This document shows, in pieces, positions 48,177 through 62,169 of a stretch of DNA of 64,000 bases. The stretch is from the NCBI RefSeq assembly GCF_949628265.1, contig NC_088787.1:19644501-19708500 (forward strand), given 5' to 3'. How positions within the stretch are numbered: position 1 is the first letter of the stretch; the number at the start of each line of letters is the position of its first letter. The stretch is from Cloeon dipterum. Taxonomy: Eukaryota; Arthropoda; Insecta; Ephemeroptera; Baetidae. The position numbers and the translations under genes were made by a program. The notes under the pieces were generated by a model. The model saw only the letters and a program-made list of their open reading frames with translations, did not search any database and was not told where the DNA came from.

Positions 48177-48772
48177 TCACAATAACTGCTCACACAGGGA
48201 GGGGAATTTTGATTCGTCACAGTCCTTCAAAATCGGTGGTAGGTCGTTCCAGGGCTTACACACCCTGAAAGAAAAGGCGCTTCGGCCGAAAGCGGTTCTC
48301 GCTGGGGGTGGCTGGAGGCGGGGATGAGCTATGCTGTCCCCCTCGCTGGGCGTGCCCCTGAATGAATCTCGCTCTTGCGTCGAAGGTCGAAGTCTGTCTG
48401 ACCGCTGTGGCACCTTTGGAAGAAGACGAGGTCGGTGTGCCGCATGTACATGGCATCACATTTTGCAGCCTCGGCTCCAGCAATATTTTTCCATACGCCA
48501 AGTGCATCGCCCTTTTTTGCACTCTGCTTAATTTGTTGATGTTTTCCTGCGTCGCCGGGTGCCATGCGTGAAGGCCAAAGGTCATCACTGGCTTAACAAC
48601 TGTCAGATACGCTATTCTTTTAACGCGCGGCTTGTACCCTCACAAATTGCGCGCCGCAAAGCTGAGCCGCTGCGCCGCTTTCGCCCGCACGATGTCCGTG
48701 TGCACACGCCAGTGGAGGTCGCTCGCTATGTGCTCGCCGAGCAGCAGGATGCTAGGATTTAGTTTGAGGTGA
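48177..48772 (-). mobile_element. LINE remnant: end of reverse transcriptase ORF
   Basis: Read on the minus strand, frames give LKLNPSILLLGEHIASDLHW, then IVRAKAAQRLSFAARNL, an in-frame TGA (48642-48640), KRIAYLTVVKPVMTFGLHAW and INKLSRVQKRAMHLAYGK. After a frame change come RHTDLVFFQRCHSGQTDFDL and finally SAFSFRVCKPWNDLPPIL. This is the standard C-terminal order of non-LTR retrotransposon reverse transcriptases (LG..I..DL.W, RRNL, AY..LVRP, VQ.RA, FSFR..K.WN.LP). A stop and at least two frameshifts show it is dead. The upstream reverse transcriptase core is absent, consistent with 5' truncation. It is oriented against the presumed host gene. Confidence 0.9.
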
Positions 48773-48999
48773 AATTATTGAACCTGAGCTATTTTCAACA
48801 AAGTTAGAAAGATTATCAGGGGATTTTTTTATTCGAAGATGTATAGAGCTCTGAAGAAATAAAATCGTTACCGAATTAGACGTGTCATGGAACATTTAAA
48901 ACCAGTTTTTGTAAAACTCGTAACGATATTTAAATTATACTCTATTTGACGAGACGAATCAGTCAATTTTCAATTTTTTCCAGGATGATCCCAATTTTT

Positions 49000-49400
49000 T
49001 GGCCGGTAAAATCACTAATTAACTAACTTTTTGACCGAGCGCTGGCCTAGCAGCTCACAGCCATAATTAACGAGACAGCAGCGCCACAACGACAGCCAGC
49101 GTAGGTCGCCCGCAGCCAACCTTGTCGCTTAATTGCGTTGGCTGTCGCTGTGGCGCTGCTGTCTCGATCTTAGGCCTTCGCTACGTCAGATCTCTGTTCG
49201 CCGGTGTTCTTGTGGTACTTTATGCTAGTTTTGGACCAAAAAACAGCAAAGTAATGTTTATTTATTGATTTTTGGCACGTTGTGTCCAATGTCGACCGAA
49301 TGATTCACCTAATAAACCTAATTCAACCCTCAGGAATCGGTTGGCGCTGTCAAAAGTGAAAATAATTCCTGTATTTTAAAGTTTGGAACACAGGATTTAG
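49000..49400. repeat. Dispersed palindromic repeat family Y, copy 1
   Basis: Contains a 31-base inverted repeat, arms 49071-49101 and 49136-49166, differing at two positions, with a 34-base spacer. The following 230 bases match 62310-62590 in order: GTGGCGCTGCTGTCTCGATC, a CTTGTGG block, a GGACCAAAAA or CAGACCAAAAA block, TTGGCACGT and CCCTCAGGAATCG. No protein is encoded. It is probably a non-autonomous transposable element, but its ends are not defined. Confidence 0.75.
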
Positions 49401-52400
49401 TTCACATCATGAATTCCTCGTCATAAATATATCGCACAAAATCCTTTTTAACACGATTTCTACTCTCTCGAAACATATTTTTTCTGTCTTTGAACCCAAC
49501 AAAATTTTGCCGCCATTAATTAGCGTGTACAGACGAACGCACTCAGCACCTTTTGGTTGCTTTTGTGTTTCTGGGCACGAACGTCGTTTGACGCACGACG
49601 CGTGCATTTTATTACCCTGGCAGCATAATTGCGGGTGCGTATATTTGCTGCACGAGTGATGAACTCGCCGCTGCTTTCATCACGCGACCCTTTGGCCTAC
49701 GGCGAAGCGGGCCGCCACTACACCAATTTTGCGGATAATTAAGCGACGTTCAGGCGACAAAACGGGCGTGTTCGAGCATGAAACGCCTCATTAATTGGCC
49801 ATGGCCAACTATTTTACTGCCGTTTCGAGCTGTTTACGTCCATGCACTGCAAGCTGCAACGCCCCTTTGCCTGCATAAAATGCAACTGCGGCTCTAAACC
49901 TCCAAACTTTGCTACCCATGAGTTTTCATCTGTTATGAGAAAGAACTTTTAACTGTCATGAAGCAAATAAAATCACAGTTTGTTACAGAAATATATGGAT
50001 AATAATTGTGATGTTTTGAAATTAAATCCGTTAGCTGTCTATGTCTTTTAATTATAATTTAAAGGTATTTATGCAATTTTAAATTATTTATTTAGGTAAC
50101 TCCCTCAAAGAAATCGTGATAATTTGCTTTCGATTCCTTAACAAATATAGTCCATTTGAAAAAATCATTTTTACAGCTCCACCAAAACGACGGGAATTCA
50201 CTCGGAAAAACCATTAATGCGTATTTCATTGGCTGAGCTCGCAGATTATTTTTTGATCTTCACGCCCCCACATGGGCTTTGGTAGCTGGGCACATCCAAT
50301 ATTATTCATATCACACGATTAAATACAATTTAACAAACGAAAACAACACGGGCTTAAAAGTTTGCCACCGAGTTTGAATAAATGGAAAGCGGCGGAATTG
50401 GATTGAGGAAATTTGCATCGCAAAACAAAAGCGGCAACTTTCTTCTCGGCGATCGATCCACTCGCCAGGAGTTCCGCAATTTCGTTCGCGATGCAACCCC
50501 GCACAACACGGCCGTCGTGCAGGTTGCATAACCATCGAAGCGTCGCTGGAGCTCCACCTTTGGCCTAAAATAATTAACTCGGACCCCTTTTGGTGTATCA
50601 CTCACTGTGAAAAGGGTCGAGCTGTAACTTTTACGAGCCCGTGGTTACGATCTGCTTCTGGGAGGCCCATTAGCGTAGGCCTGCTAAATCAAATGATCGA
50701 AGCAGATATGCATAAATCTGATTCCGTTGTTTGCCTATGCCTTCCCACGGGGCTGAAGAACGCACGATGTCCTGAGAAATTGTGCATTATGTAGCGAGCC
50801 GAGCGCGTCCCCCGGGAGCGGAAAATGCGGCACTGCGTTCGTTTGGTGCTCTGCTTTGTCGTGGCCCCGCCGAACTCACAGTAATGCCTCGCTTAACTCC
50901 GCTAATGGCCGCCGTTATGGCATTTTGAATTAATTCTCCACGCGGATAAAGACATCGTTAACCGACTTAACTTTCGCGCCCACAATCTTCATAAGGCTTC
51001 CAGAAACTCCGGAATGTTTTAATTAACCACTAGTTCAGTCCGAATTAATTTCAACTGTTTTTTTAAACTATGAAATTTCTAGGCTGGATAGTCAAGATGT
51101 TTTAACGACGACTAACAGCAAATAATAATTAATAAAGATATTTAATCCTCATCGGAATGAAATTATTATTTTGAACAACAACGAACTGAAGCAAATGTAA
51201 TTAAAAAATAATAATATAAAAGCCAGCTTTTTCCATTTTCTGGCCTCCAAAATGTATTAAGTTTTGAACCAAAATTATTTTGAAGATTCTAGATAAATTG
51301 CAATGCCGTTTTTATTATTTTTGTCACTTTCATTCAGTTTTGCAGTTTTGTTTTCATTTAATCAGGCTCAGCGAGAAAGTAGAATTCACCATTTTTTTAT
51401 TGCTACATTATTAGCAGCTGAGTTTCATGAAAATACAAGTGATCAGCGGTTTACTTGCACTACCAAGTATACAAAGTCCATAACTGAAGTGTGTCTGAAA
51501 CGCCTTTCAATAAAGTACCCACACAAAATGAACGAATTCGTTCCTACATAAAATAAAACGCTTTGTAATTGGAACGTGACTGCTTTGAAAGAGGCAAGGT
51601 CAAGGCAAAAATCGATTTGATTCGATTTCCAGCCACTTTTCTGCCTCGCGAGTCGCCGTGGAAATCTCACTTAGCTGGATTCGTGCTCGGCAGCGGCTGG
51701 AAAAATGCCTTTGGAGGTGCGCAACAGCTGTCGAGAAGACAAAGCGTTCGATCATATCGCGCGCACCGTGAAATAGTATAGTCTGCAAAGTTTCGGCGGC
51801 CGCGGCTTGATCAATCTCCGTTTTAATCGTCTCATTAGCAAGAAACGGCGCCGGAATAACAAAACGGCCGGCGGGTCTCGCGGGACGCGCAGTCGGATCG
51901 AAAAGTGCATGCTAAGAGCTTTGGCAAAATAAAAGCCTGGCTTTTGTCTGCGGCGACAATCGTGTGACACCCACGCCTGCTGTTCCATTGAAGTGCGGTT
52001 TCCTTTTCTCCGAGGCCAGGCCCTAAAAGCATAATCTCGTTTTTGCTGACGTCGTTTTCTCCCTTTCATTCGCCAAGTAGTGTGAACACTCGGTGAAAAA
52101 GCCTTTAATTGGTCTCCTAATTAGCAACGATTTTTCACAAGACACTCCTTTCCATGGCTATCATTTTCTGATGTGTATAACGATAAATATTGTCATCAAG
52201 ATGTATCAGCCAACTGCAAATAATGCCAATTTTGTGATGAATAATATGTCGAAATGTTGAATAATTGTAAAATTAGTTGTATCACGTTATTCCAAGCCAA
52301 TTAATCTAAAAAGCGTTTTTCAAATTTGTATAATTATGGTAAATTTCATGTTTTTGTTCACCGTTGGTGTTTAATAAGCACTCTTTTCTAAAATGAGCAA

Positions 52401-55400
52401 GAAAATTACTCCTGATCAATAGATAATTAAGGAAAAAGGCATGAAAGCGTGGCTCCTTTTGAAATGAGAAAAACTAGGTCAAGCGGAAAGGTTTTCCTAG
52501 AATTTTCCAGAGGGAGAAATTTTTCAATGGAACTTTTTTCTGATGCACTCTTGAAAAAACAGTAATGAAAAAGTGTTTGCCCCGCTTCATTTTTTCATCG
52601 CGCATGGAGATGCGACATTTGCGGCTGCGAGGTAGAGATTTCAATCTCATAACTCTGGCTGCCCGGCCGTGCGGACCAACACAAATGGCGTAATCAGGCG
52701 CGCCAAGTGCGCCGGCAATCTCTGGCAAAACACTAGCTTTTGTCCGCCGCGCCACCGGCACGCTCTTTACTTTGAAGAGCGAAATCTCCGCTATAAGAAT
52801 GATGATTAAAGTTTCATGAAAACAACGCGCCATTTGCATTGCACAAACTCGTGAAAAATTCAGACCGCGCACACTTTTGAATTTTTAACCCGGCAATTTT
52901 GCGCAGCACGCTGCTGGGAAATTCCTACGACGCGAATTGGAATCGGAAAAGTCGAGGAATTCCATCAAGGACGCGCGCGCCATAAGTTTGCTAAAGCAGC
53001 CAGCCATACTCTCACTCGTGTCTTATATTGGACTCTTGGTGATCCATCTAAAATGAAATTGCAGAGAGTCGCGGAAATTCTATAAGGCACTTGAGTTCCT
53101 TTTATTGTTTTGCTTGGAAAGTGGAAGTTCAAACGACTAAACTTGTTCACTCAGTTTCCTGGCAATGAGTTCTTGTAAAAATATAGGTTTTGTCTGAATG
53201 CATTATTTAAATCAGACCATCACCGCTTGGGGAGTGTGTTTTCAAAAGCATAAACGTACTGTGAGTGATTGACTTCCTTAAATGTCCGTGGAAAGCTTTA
53301 AAACTCAAATTTATTGAATGTAAAATATTTTTACACTGAACAAATGCAACAATGAGGTGCAAGCCTGACTGAACTTACAACTCAATTCTTTAATTAGAAG
53401 TTTATTGCTTTAAAACTTCTAATTGTATTCTACCAGCTACCTCTCGTGATTTCAAAGAGCTCAGAGACAAAATTGATTTAAAAAAGAGAGTCGAAAATTG
53501 GCTTTTCTTCTCCTTCTGTTTTCAACGAGCATCAACCGATGATTCACCTGAATTGGTTGCACTTCAAATGTTCAAAAATAAACATAACTTTCCTGAAAAA
53601 TGAATGAATACGAGCAGGGAATCACTGCTGGCTGGCTTTGATCTCCTAGGAATATTTTTCTATCAGTATGATTGGCACGTTCTGATTGATTTTTCCCTTT
53701 GTCTCCCTTGCGTGGTCTCTACGCTGCACATTAGCTGTGGAAAGGTCGGGCTGAACTTGAAACACTATGCTTGGGGTCATGCCAAGACTTCTTTACAGGC
53801 AAAAAGCAGCCGGGCTCTTCTATAACACCGCGCCGTGTAGACGATTATGTACTGAACCCTCACATTGTGTGCCCTCGAGAAATGAGAAAGCAGAAACAAA
53901 CTCGCATGATGCCCCAACTTTTATTGCTGTTTTTCAACGCTCGTCTTGTCCTATTATTCCGAGTGTCAAGACAACTATTTCAGTGTCTTAAAATGAAAGA
54001 AGATAAAATGTTTTGGAATGATTGTCTTAGAATCTGACGTATGCAAAGACAAATTTTTTAAGCATTCGATTATAAAGTTATTTCTTCCGCAAAGAGAACC
54101 ACATAAATTTATTCAAAAGCAGAGGATAAAAGAGCCACTCTTTTATATTGCCTCGAATCCAAATCTCTCAGCAAAGTTTTGCCAGCAAAACTTGGCGGCA
54201 TTCGGATTCTGCCAGATTCAAAAAGGAAGAAAGAAAAATCGCGCTCGCTCATTATTTCAGAGCAACTATACAGAGGCGTGCGTCGGCCATTTCTCATTTC
54301 CGCAGACACCATTAGCCAGCCGGCAGCCATGAATAAAACGTCAAACGCTGTGTCTCATTTGCACTTCTCTTTCGCGGAAAAGTGCAAGCCGCTGTGATCG
54401 TACATGCATTGAAAAGCAGCCTGCTGAAAAATTGATTAGGGCCAGTCCGGGCCAGGCAGTGCCAGGCCTCAAAAGGACTCGTAATTGACACACACAAAAG
54501 TAGCCTTTTGTACGGCATGCCATGCACGGCACCTCTAATTATCAGCCTGCACTCGCGCTGCACAGACAATGGCCGCCCAACTTTGAGCACCAATGCCTGC
54601 CCGCCCGCTTAACTACGACTCCAACTGCTGCTGTAGATCTGCTTTGTGCGCCAAGATCCTCTCTTTTCACGGGCAGAATGGTTTTTGTGGAAGGAGTTTC
54701 ACCGTTTTTTTAGATGACTGCACAAGGGTACAGTTTGGTCTGTGTTTTACGTTTGTGGACACTTCAATTTACATAAAACGATTAGGACCTCAGAAAATTC
54801 ACAGCTATTTACCAAATGCCATCATTTGGGTGTTCAGTGAGTTGTAGGTTGTAGGCTTGAGGCTCAGGGTAAAATATTTTCCAGCATTGTCCCATTAATA
54901 TAGATTCTAAAAATGTGTTCCCATGCAGCAGATGTAATTATTTATTTTCCCCTTAACATAACCTACGTTGCTGAGGGAAATAAGATTGATGGCGCTTGTT
55001 GACCCAAAAGCTTTCCACGAACATTTTTCCTTCCCACAGACCTGGAGCCGGCGCGACTGCGAGTCTGTTTACGCAGAGACAAAAAATTCGCCGACCAAAG
55101 CATTCCTGAACGTTGACTGCGGCGTGAAATCGTCCAATTTACACGCTTTCCTCTCCGTAAATAAATTCCCGGGACGCATCATTAAAAATACGGTGCAGAG
55201 CAATCAATATTACTCCGAGACGAAAGGCTTTTTGCGATGCGGCCTGATTGCGATCGAAGAAGAGGCTCGTTGGCCGTCACCGTTGTCACTGCACACGCTG
55301 ATTATTATTATTTCTGCCTGCAGCACGTGCCACCTGTTAGTTCGAGTTTGTTGCCGCATGCCAGAACTAATAATGCTTCCACGAGGGATAAATTTTTATC

Positions 55401-56515
55401 GCACTGCCCACGAGCTAAAGTTTTATCTTCTCTCGCTCCTAGCGCTGGGGAATAAAAAATGTATGATGCCCCCAGCCCTTGGCAGCTAATTTGTTGCAAG
55501 TTAAGCGTAATAAATAGATCCGAGCTTGCACTAGTGAGTTGGTTTGAAAAATCCAGAGAAGATTCGAGTAACTGCTGTGCAAAGTTGGCTGAGCCGGGTA
55601 AAAGTTTGATAATGTTGAATCTGTGAGCGACCGCAATCAAGGATCCAAGACATTAGTTATTCACTTTTGAGGCACCCTTTGCAGCACAAAGAGCGAGACG
55701 TAATCTGCTTGAACTTGGTGGGCCCATCTCATCTGGCTTTGTGTCAGTCGGCGGCTCTCGTGTGCAATGCAATCTCGCCCAGACCACCCTAATTAAAAGT
55801 AGCATTATTTCAGCAGCGGCGGCAGCGGCAGCAATAATTAATTTGCACCCTGCGGTTGCTCGCTGCCGAAATATGCAAATCTCGGACGATTTACCTGCTG
55901 CTACTCTTTGAATACGTTCTAAACGCGCAGCCACTGCTTTTGAATAAACACGCAGCCGCGTCAAGTGTGCGCAATCCGATGGATGCACAGCCACTGGTGT
56001 AATTTGCGCAGGCGAAATGACAGACTTCAAATGGCTCAAAGGCGTCCAATTACTGCAATTAGTGTCCCGTCCGCGAGTGCCGTTTGCAATGCACGCGCGT
56101 TATCATGTACTAAAACTCTAATTATATAACAGCCGCGTTCGTTATATTTGGCCAACGTCGGCCTGGTTATTTTCCCCAAACGCCAAATGAAAGGACGCCC
56201 GCTGCTCATAGCTATATAATCAAAAAGATATTTTTGCAGCACTTCACGTGGTGACTTAAAAGTGACGTCAGGAGTTTTGCAAGAGCCAAGATAAGAATAA
56301 ATTTTTCTAGTTTAATCTATATATATATACGATATATGGTAAATATATTTTCGCCTTGAAAGTACAGCCACAGCCTCTGAAAAAATGATTGGGAAGTTAA
56401 AAATAGGTATTTTGAAAAGATTTGTTAAGCAAAGGTGTTTTATCCTGAAATTTCGATTCAGTAATCATTTTTAGTGCACATTGAGTCCTAAATAACAGCA
56501 GTTATTGTACGATGG
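49401..56515. other. Probable long first intron, part 2
   Basis: No exon is supported. The largest open frame (54968-55489, plus, 173 codons) has no recognisable domain and no convincing context, so it is not called. CpG-bearing pockets occur near 49600-49870, 50640-50960, 51620-52060, 52600-52930, 54500-54680 and 55020-56250. Confidence 0.4.
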
Positions 56516-56528
56516 CGCCATCTGTTGG
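56516..56528 (-). promoter_or_regulatory. CTCF-like site
   Basis: The plus strand reads CGCCATCTGTTGG. On the minus strand this matches the general CTCF core CCASYAGRKGGCRS at all but one of the positions covered. A weaker relative (CCACCAATAGATGGTG) is at 44227-44242. A single match can arise by chance. Confidence 0.3.
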
Positions 56529-57574
56529 TGGCTACGACCACTAAGGGCTTCCCCAAAATTGGAGAATTTGTTGGAAAAGGGAATTTTCTTTTTTAATAAT
56601 AAAAAAATGAAAAATCTAGGCCCAAGAATAAATCATCACCATCCGTCCTGTGAAAGCACCCCATTTCGTGGTTGAAAAACTCGATTTGTTAAAACGTAAA
56701 TAATTGCGGGAGCAACTTTGCTGGCCCACCCCTGAAAACAGCAACACCAGTTCTGAGGAACTCGGTCGCGTTTTTACTCGTAGCGCTTGGCAGTAATGGA
56801 GCGTTGACAGTGAGCGATTCATCATTGGCTGCACGCGGCCAAACTAGAAACCACTCTCAGGCCCACGGTGTCGCAATATTTGTCAAACGATTGCGGCCTC
56901 CGTTGCTGCGGAAAATTAATAGGTTTGCCTTTTTGCACTGTGCGTGCGGTGTCGTGTTTCTTTGACGATGTGTGATTAAAACGAATGTTCCGATGGAAGA
57001 ATAAGCAGTTTTGTCACGGCTACCTGCTCGTTGTTTTGATTTTGTCATGTTGAAAGGTTTAGAACGCAATACGCATTTCATGAGAGCTTTTGATTTTTAT
57101 CTATGTATATATAATATAATTTTATGTTGTGGGTTTGAATCTAGACAGATTTTGATAACTTTTGTTCACACGAAGGCACAATCAAAATGGATCAGATTAT
57201 AAAAATGCATGGTTCAGAGTCATAGCTGTGCATTTTGCCTCCCAGGAAAATCAGCTGCTTACTGAATGACAAGCACGGAAAACTTACAGATGGTCGTATT
57301 TTATTTTGATAAATTGGATAAAACGAGAATTACCCTTCCAGTTCAGACACAATTTAGGAAAATCATGACGAGATAAATTGAATTCAGTCACGGAAACATA
57401 GTTAAGCCTAATAAATGTGTAAGAAAATTTGAAATGCACTGTTTTTTACTTTTAATTGAGTTGCACACCGATGGTGTACAATAACAAACAAATAATTTTC
57501 GCCCAAGTCCCACCAAACATTGCTCTTACCCAAAATAATTAATTTTTGAAAAATGAATTTTTATTAAAGGGAGG

Positions 57575-57740
57575 TTTGAGTTGCTGGAATTTCATTGCTC
57601 GTTTCTCTTTTCGTTTGCACTCTGAAATGAGGTGTAGGCGGACGTTTTCAACGATCTCTGATTCAAAGTAAAGAGGTAAAGTGCTGCTGATGACACTTGC
57701 GCCTGCGGGGCCAAAACAAAACTGCTGAGTGTGTGATATT
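57575..57740 (+). repeat. Dispersed repeat family X, copy B
   Basis: Second copy of the repeat at 5385-5590. It shares GAGTTGCTGG-like start, GCGGACGTTTTCA, CTCTGATTCAAA and GTGCTGCTGATGA in the same order. After CTGATGA (57687-57693) it has 19 further bases before the AAAAC that corresponds to GAAAC in copy A. Confidence 0.6.
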
Positions 57741-60700
57741 AATTTTCTTTTACAATTGGTTAGCCTCCAATGCTTATTTGATCGCCTGTTCGAATATCCA
57801 TTGTTAAATCATTTTCATTAAATTCACCCTACAAAGTTAATCGATTTTACAATTTTCAATTCAAGTTCGTTGTTATATCCAATTGAAAAATCCAATTCGA
57901 GTATGTTGTTTATGGATGCACCGAGCCGAGGAACACTTTATTTTATTATAACACAGACGGGAATATTATTTTTTAAATTGAATAAAAAAGCGCCTGTCTT
58001 GCTGTTTGAATAAATTTTCAAGAGTAATGCAATATTTGCCTGGGAGGCGGGTACGTGTGGAAAATTGCGTCTGGCGGTGGCAAGTTTGGCGCGCGCACTT
58101 TGCCCACGAGACCCTGTCGCAAGGGCTGCCCGCGTCTCGGGCACCGGCAGCAGGTTTCCAAGCGAAACAATGGCGTTGCCAGGCGATGGTGCGCCCGCCG
58201 CCGCCGCATGCTCTATCGACTCACTCACTCAGCACGCGTCGATTAAGCCGCGCTGATAATTTTACAGCCGAATTTGATGGAAAGTAAAAAATGTGTGTCG
58301 CTTTTTGTGCGACTCTTTCCTGCCTATCGCTTTCAGGGAGCTTTGGTTTGGCTCGGTGGCGTGCCGCTAAGGCCGTGTAAATAAATACATGTGTGTGGTC
58401 GTACGCGAAATTGCGATTTATCTGATGGATTGTGGCTTTCCTTCCCAGCAGATCGATTGCAGGTGTTGTTCAAACACCGCTGAACTGCTAATCCGCTGCT
58501 TAATAATTATCCTTGTCATGCGACATATTGGATTTGGTCAGCCGGCTACAACTATTGGAAAATGTAGGTTTGACACCTTTCATGAGCATTGAATTCCGAA
58601 ATTCACAGGTTCAGTTAAAAATTATTAAATTCAAAATCTGTGCATTTGTTGAAAAATCATTATGGTTTTGCACATTTTTTTCCGTTTAAGTACATTTAAA
58701 TGCACTAAGACATCAAATACAACAATATTTTATTTATTTTTTGAAATTTACAAATTTTTACCAGTTTTACATTGAAATTGTGTTTTTACAATCAATGTTT
58801 ATGAAGAATTTTTTTCAAATTGAAGCAGAAATTAATAAAAATTTGCTTTATACAAACAATAATTACCTTCGTGATAAAAAAAAAACATTAAAAGCACGCT
58901 CCACACTAATATAGTAACAACAACTGATATTCTATCCCAGGGGTTAATATCTACACTGAAACGGAATTAAATAATTAATCTACAGATGTGATTTATGAAA
59001 GCCTTTGGTAAATAGTAAATGCAGGGATGATATATCTAATCAAGTTTTCATGAAATTGTTCCAAAAATTTCCGCGCGAGTGGTAAAATAGGGATATTTGC
59101 TTTAATTTAAATTTTCTTACTACATGAGCACAGCATTTAAGTGTAAATAAAAAAATTATAGATTTTGCTGTGAGACATTCAGTTCCCAGAGTTTTTGTCT
59201 ATATCGGCCTTGATGTTTTTGGCTCTCTGCGTATTGTCCGAACGCAAATTAAAATAATTAAAACGCGCCAGCCACGCAACTAAGCTAGTTATCTGCATGC
59301 GAAAAGGAACACACACAGATAATTGCCGGTCTTGATTCGGACCTTATCAAGATGGCTGGGTTCTGCCGTTTGATGAAAAGAAAAACAACTCGCGGTTCAA
59401 GTTAGCACAGCGAAGCAGTCAATATATAGAGAGAAAAGCATTCGGCATGTAAAACACACTTCTTGGTAGAGCGGCGCGGCGGCAGCGGCGATTTTCCCCA
59501 TGCACCCCACATAGAGGGAGACCACACCCATTGCGGGTCGAGCACCAGCATGCGACACCCAGCACACACAAAAATACAGAAGTCTTTTGTGTATTTGGGT
59601 GTGTGTGTGTGTGTGTGTGTGTGTTTGTGTATGCATTTATTGTTTTGAATAAGTCGCTGGCTGGCTGGTGTTCCAAAGCGCGGCTCGCGGCACCGCGGGC
59701 CGCCGGGAACAATATACCATATCATTAGCTTGGTTCTCCTGATGATAATTTAATGCTCGTGCGCTGGGCCAAATAATGGCGAATTTATTGGATCAAAATG
59801 CGCTGTGTCGCTTGACGGATTATTTCCACAAGTTTATGCTGCTGTTAATGCTTGTTGACGCGGAATGTAATCCGCTTAGTTCGGCATTTTGGTATTTTAA
59901 TTTTATTTGGTGCATGCTTTAAACGATAAAATATTACCAAGATTAACTGCATAGTCGAAATTATCCCAGCAGCAAAGTTAACCGGTTGAAAACAATTATT
60001 AAAGGACATGGATGTCGAAAAAAATGTAAATTGACGTTTTTAGCTACAAATTCTGAGAATCGAAGTTCCGTTGGAATTTTTAGTATCGGCCACCGCGTTA
60101 GCCATCAAGTGCTGGACAATGAGAGCGGTCAGTAAATTGTGACGTCAGACGTCATTAGTATCATGGACGCTGATGTTCAGGACACACCCTGATTGTTGTT
60201 CCTTACCGATAGTTTGATTTAATTAGCATGAGAAACAAAGGGAAATCCTAAAACCAGAAAAACAATCACTTTACAAATTGATTCACCCTTGCCTTTGCCC
60301 ACCCTGAGAAGTGATGATGTCACAATAAGAGCCACTTTATCTTTTTCCAGCTCTTGTTCGCTAACACAGAGGCTGATTCCGAAAATTCCGATTGCAGTTC
60401 GGGATTTTAAGCTTCACATAAAAATTTATGTTTTATTTCGACCCATATATGCACCCTTTATGATTTGGCCGTAATTAAGCAAAGCATTATTCTCAACACC
60501 TTTTTCTAAATCTTGATGAGCTTGCCCGACGGAATGCATTCGCTTCGTGTAATTTGCATTTCACGTTATTACACAACGTTTGCCACGAACACGCGTGTAA
60601 AATACGACGCCATCAGATGAAAATTAATCCAGAGCGGCAGCAGCTTTTGACAGGAAAGTGAAACGAAATGAAAGCGCTTGCCGCGGGCAGCACGCAAAAT

Positions 60701-62169
60701 GAATGAAATAATTGATCCGCATGCCCGAGAGGCACCTCTTATTCTCTTCTGGGGCCGCTCGACCACTTTTGCTCCTTTTACTGGCTGGCCGCTTTGCATT
60801 TTCTATTGAAAACCTTTGACGCTGCAGCGCTGCGGCGTTTTTTCGCCTCGTTGAGCCTACGACTCAATTGGAAAACGTTTATGTAGTGGAGCGAGGGCCA
60901 AATTGCCTCCGAAGAGTCCACAATTTGGCAATCTCATGGACGCATTAATTGGGGGGAGAAAATTGTTTCGCTTACATTTTCTTAATGTTCCGTTCAAGGG
61001 GAGAGAAATGAACTTGATTTGAATATTTTGACGGCATTTGCGTGTCAGAAAAACATCAAGGCACGTTCTTACTGCTTAATTGCGCACTCCATTTAAATCA
61101 TTAAATGTTAAAAGCAAATGAAAATTTGGTTACTAACTCGTGCTGTGAATTATGTCTCAATTTTAATCAAAGAAGTTAATCCATCACGCAGTTGTCACTA
61201 TAAATCTTAACGAAAAAACAATTGATCAGGGGCAAAAGGCGGCTTTGACACTTTTGACAGTGAGAGTAAGAAGTGGAGACGGATGACACAAACATGTTGA
61301 TGCGCGTAGGGATCCAGCCGGGTGCAGTTGAGATCAATTTCCAGCAAGATAAACTCCCTCCTGCGCTTTTCCACGCGATAAAGTCTGTGCTCCCAAAAAG
61401 TGGCAGTCTGTTTTCGTTCCTTTCCATTTTGATATCACACCCGGTGACTGTATCGGGATGACACGTTGACACCAAACAGCACGAACGAATGTGTGTCTTT
61501 CTGTTATTTGCGGCGGCCAACGAAAAATCAATTCTGGAGACGCGCTGATGAAATTCCGACTCCTTTCGCCCGCTTCACGCTCCAAATTGCTTCCTCCTCA
61601 TTGAAAATCGGCCCGCACACCGCGTATTATTCCATATCGAACGCTCGCGGTCGTTACAAAGCGATTTCGCCTGCTCTCACCGAAATTGAGTTGCAAATTC
61701 CTCAAAGGCGAGATGCTGTTCGCAAAGAGCAGGTTGCATTTACTAAGTTTGAGAGAGGGCCACAACAGCGTGTAATCGAAACTTATTTCTGCTTCTTTTA
61801 TCTACGCCGCGATAAAAGCGAGAGTATTTTCCGTGCCATCGAATCAATTTTATGCTCCGTTTTCCAATCAAAACCCCTTTTGTCACGGGCGGGGCCGGGT
61901 GAAACGAAATCATGCTGCTGTGAAATATTTTCTTTCACCACGGAGGCGTCTCGTGACAACGCTTTCATGCCTGGAGACAGTAATTTATTGCAGTCACTCC
62001 TACCAGATTTGACTGATATAGCGCTAGCCATGTTACCAATTCTAAAACGGAATATATATTTGATTTTAAATTAGCATTTTTTTCCGTGCTAATCGATTTT
62101 TGAGGGTCGAGATTTTGACACGACGTGTCGAAAATCGGTGAAAACGTAAAAGCCTTTACTCTTTGGTTT
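57741..62169. other. Probable long first intron, part 3
   Basis: No exon is supported. The 202-codon open frame at 61466-62074 begins with TTG and shows no recognisable domain. A CpG-rich pocket lies near 58030-58260. A (GT)13 tract is listed separately. Confidence 0.4.
59599..59624. repeat. (GT)13 microsatellite
   Basis: Thirteen uninterrupted GT units; apparent open frames across it are artefacts. Confidence 0.95.

Noticed and set aside
54968-55489. 173-codon open frame with an acceptor-like TTCCCACAG inside
   Set aside because: The translation looks like random sequence, and no donor in a suitable frame makes it part of the signal-peptide gene.
61466-62074. 202-codon open frame on the plus strand
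   Set aside because: It starts with TTG, has no recognisable domain or biased composition, and is not flanked by splice sites that would make it an exon. It is probably chance in a GC-richer pocket.
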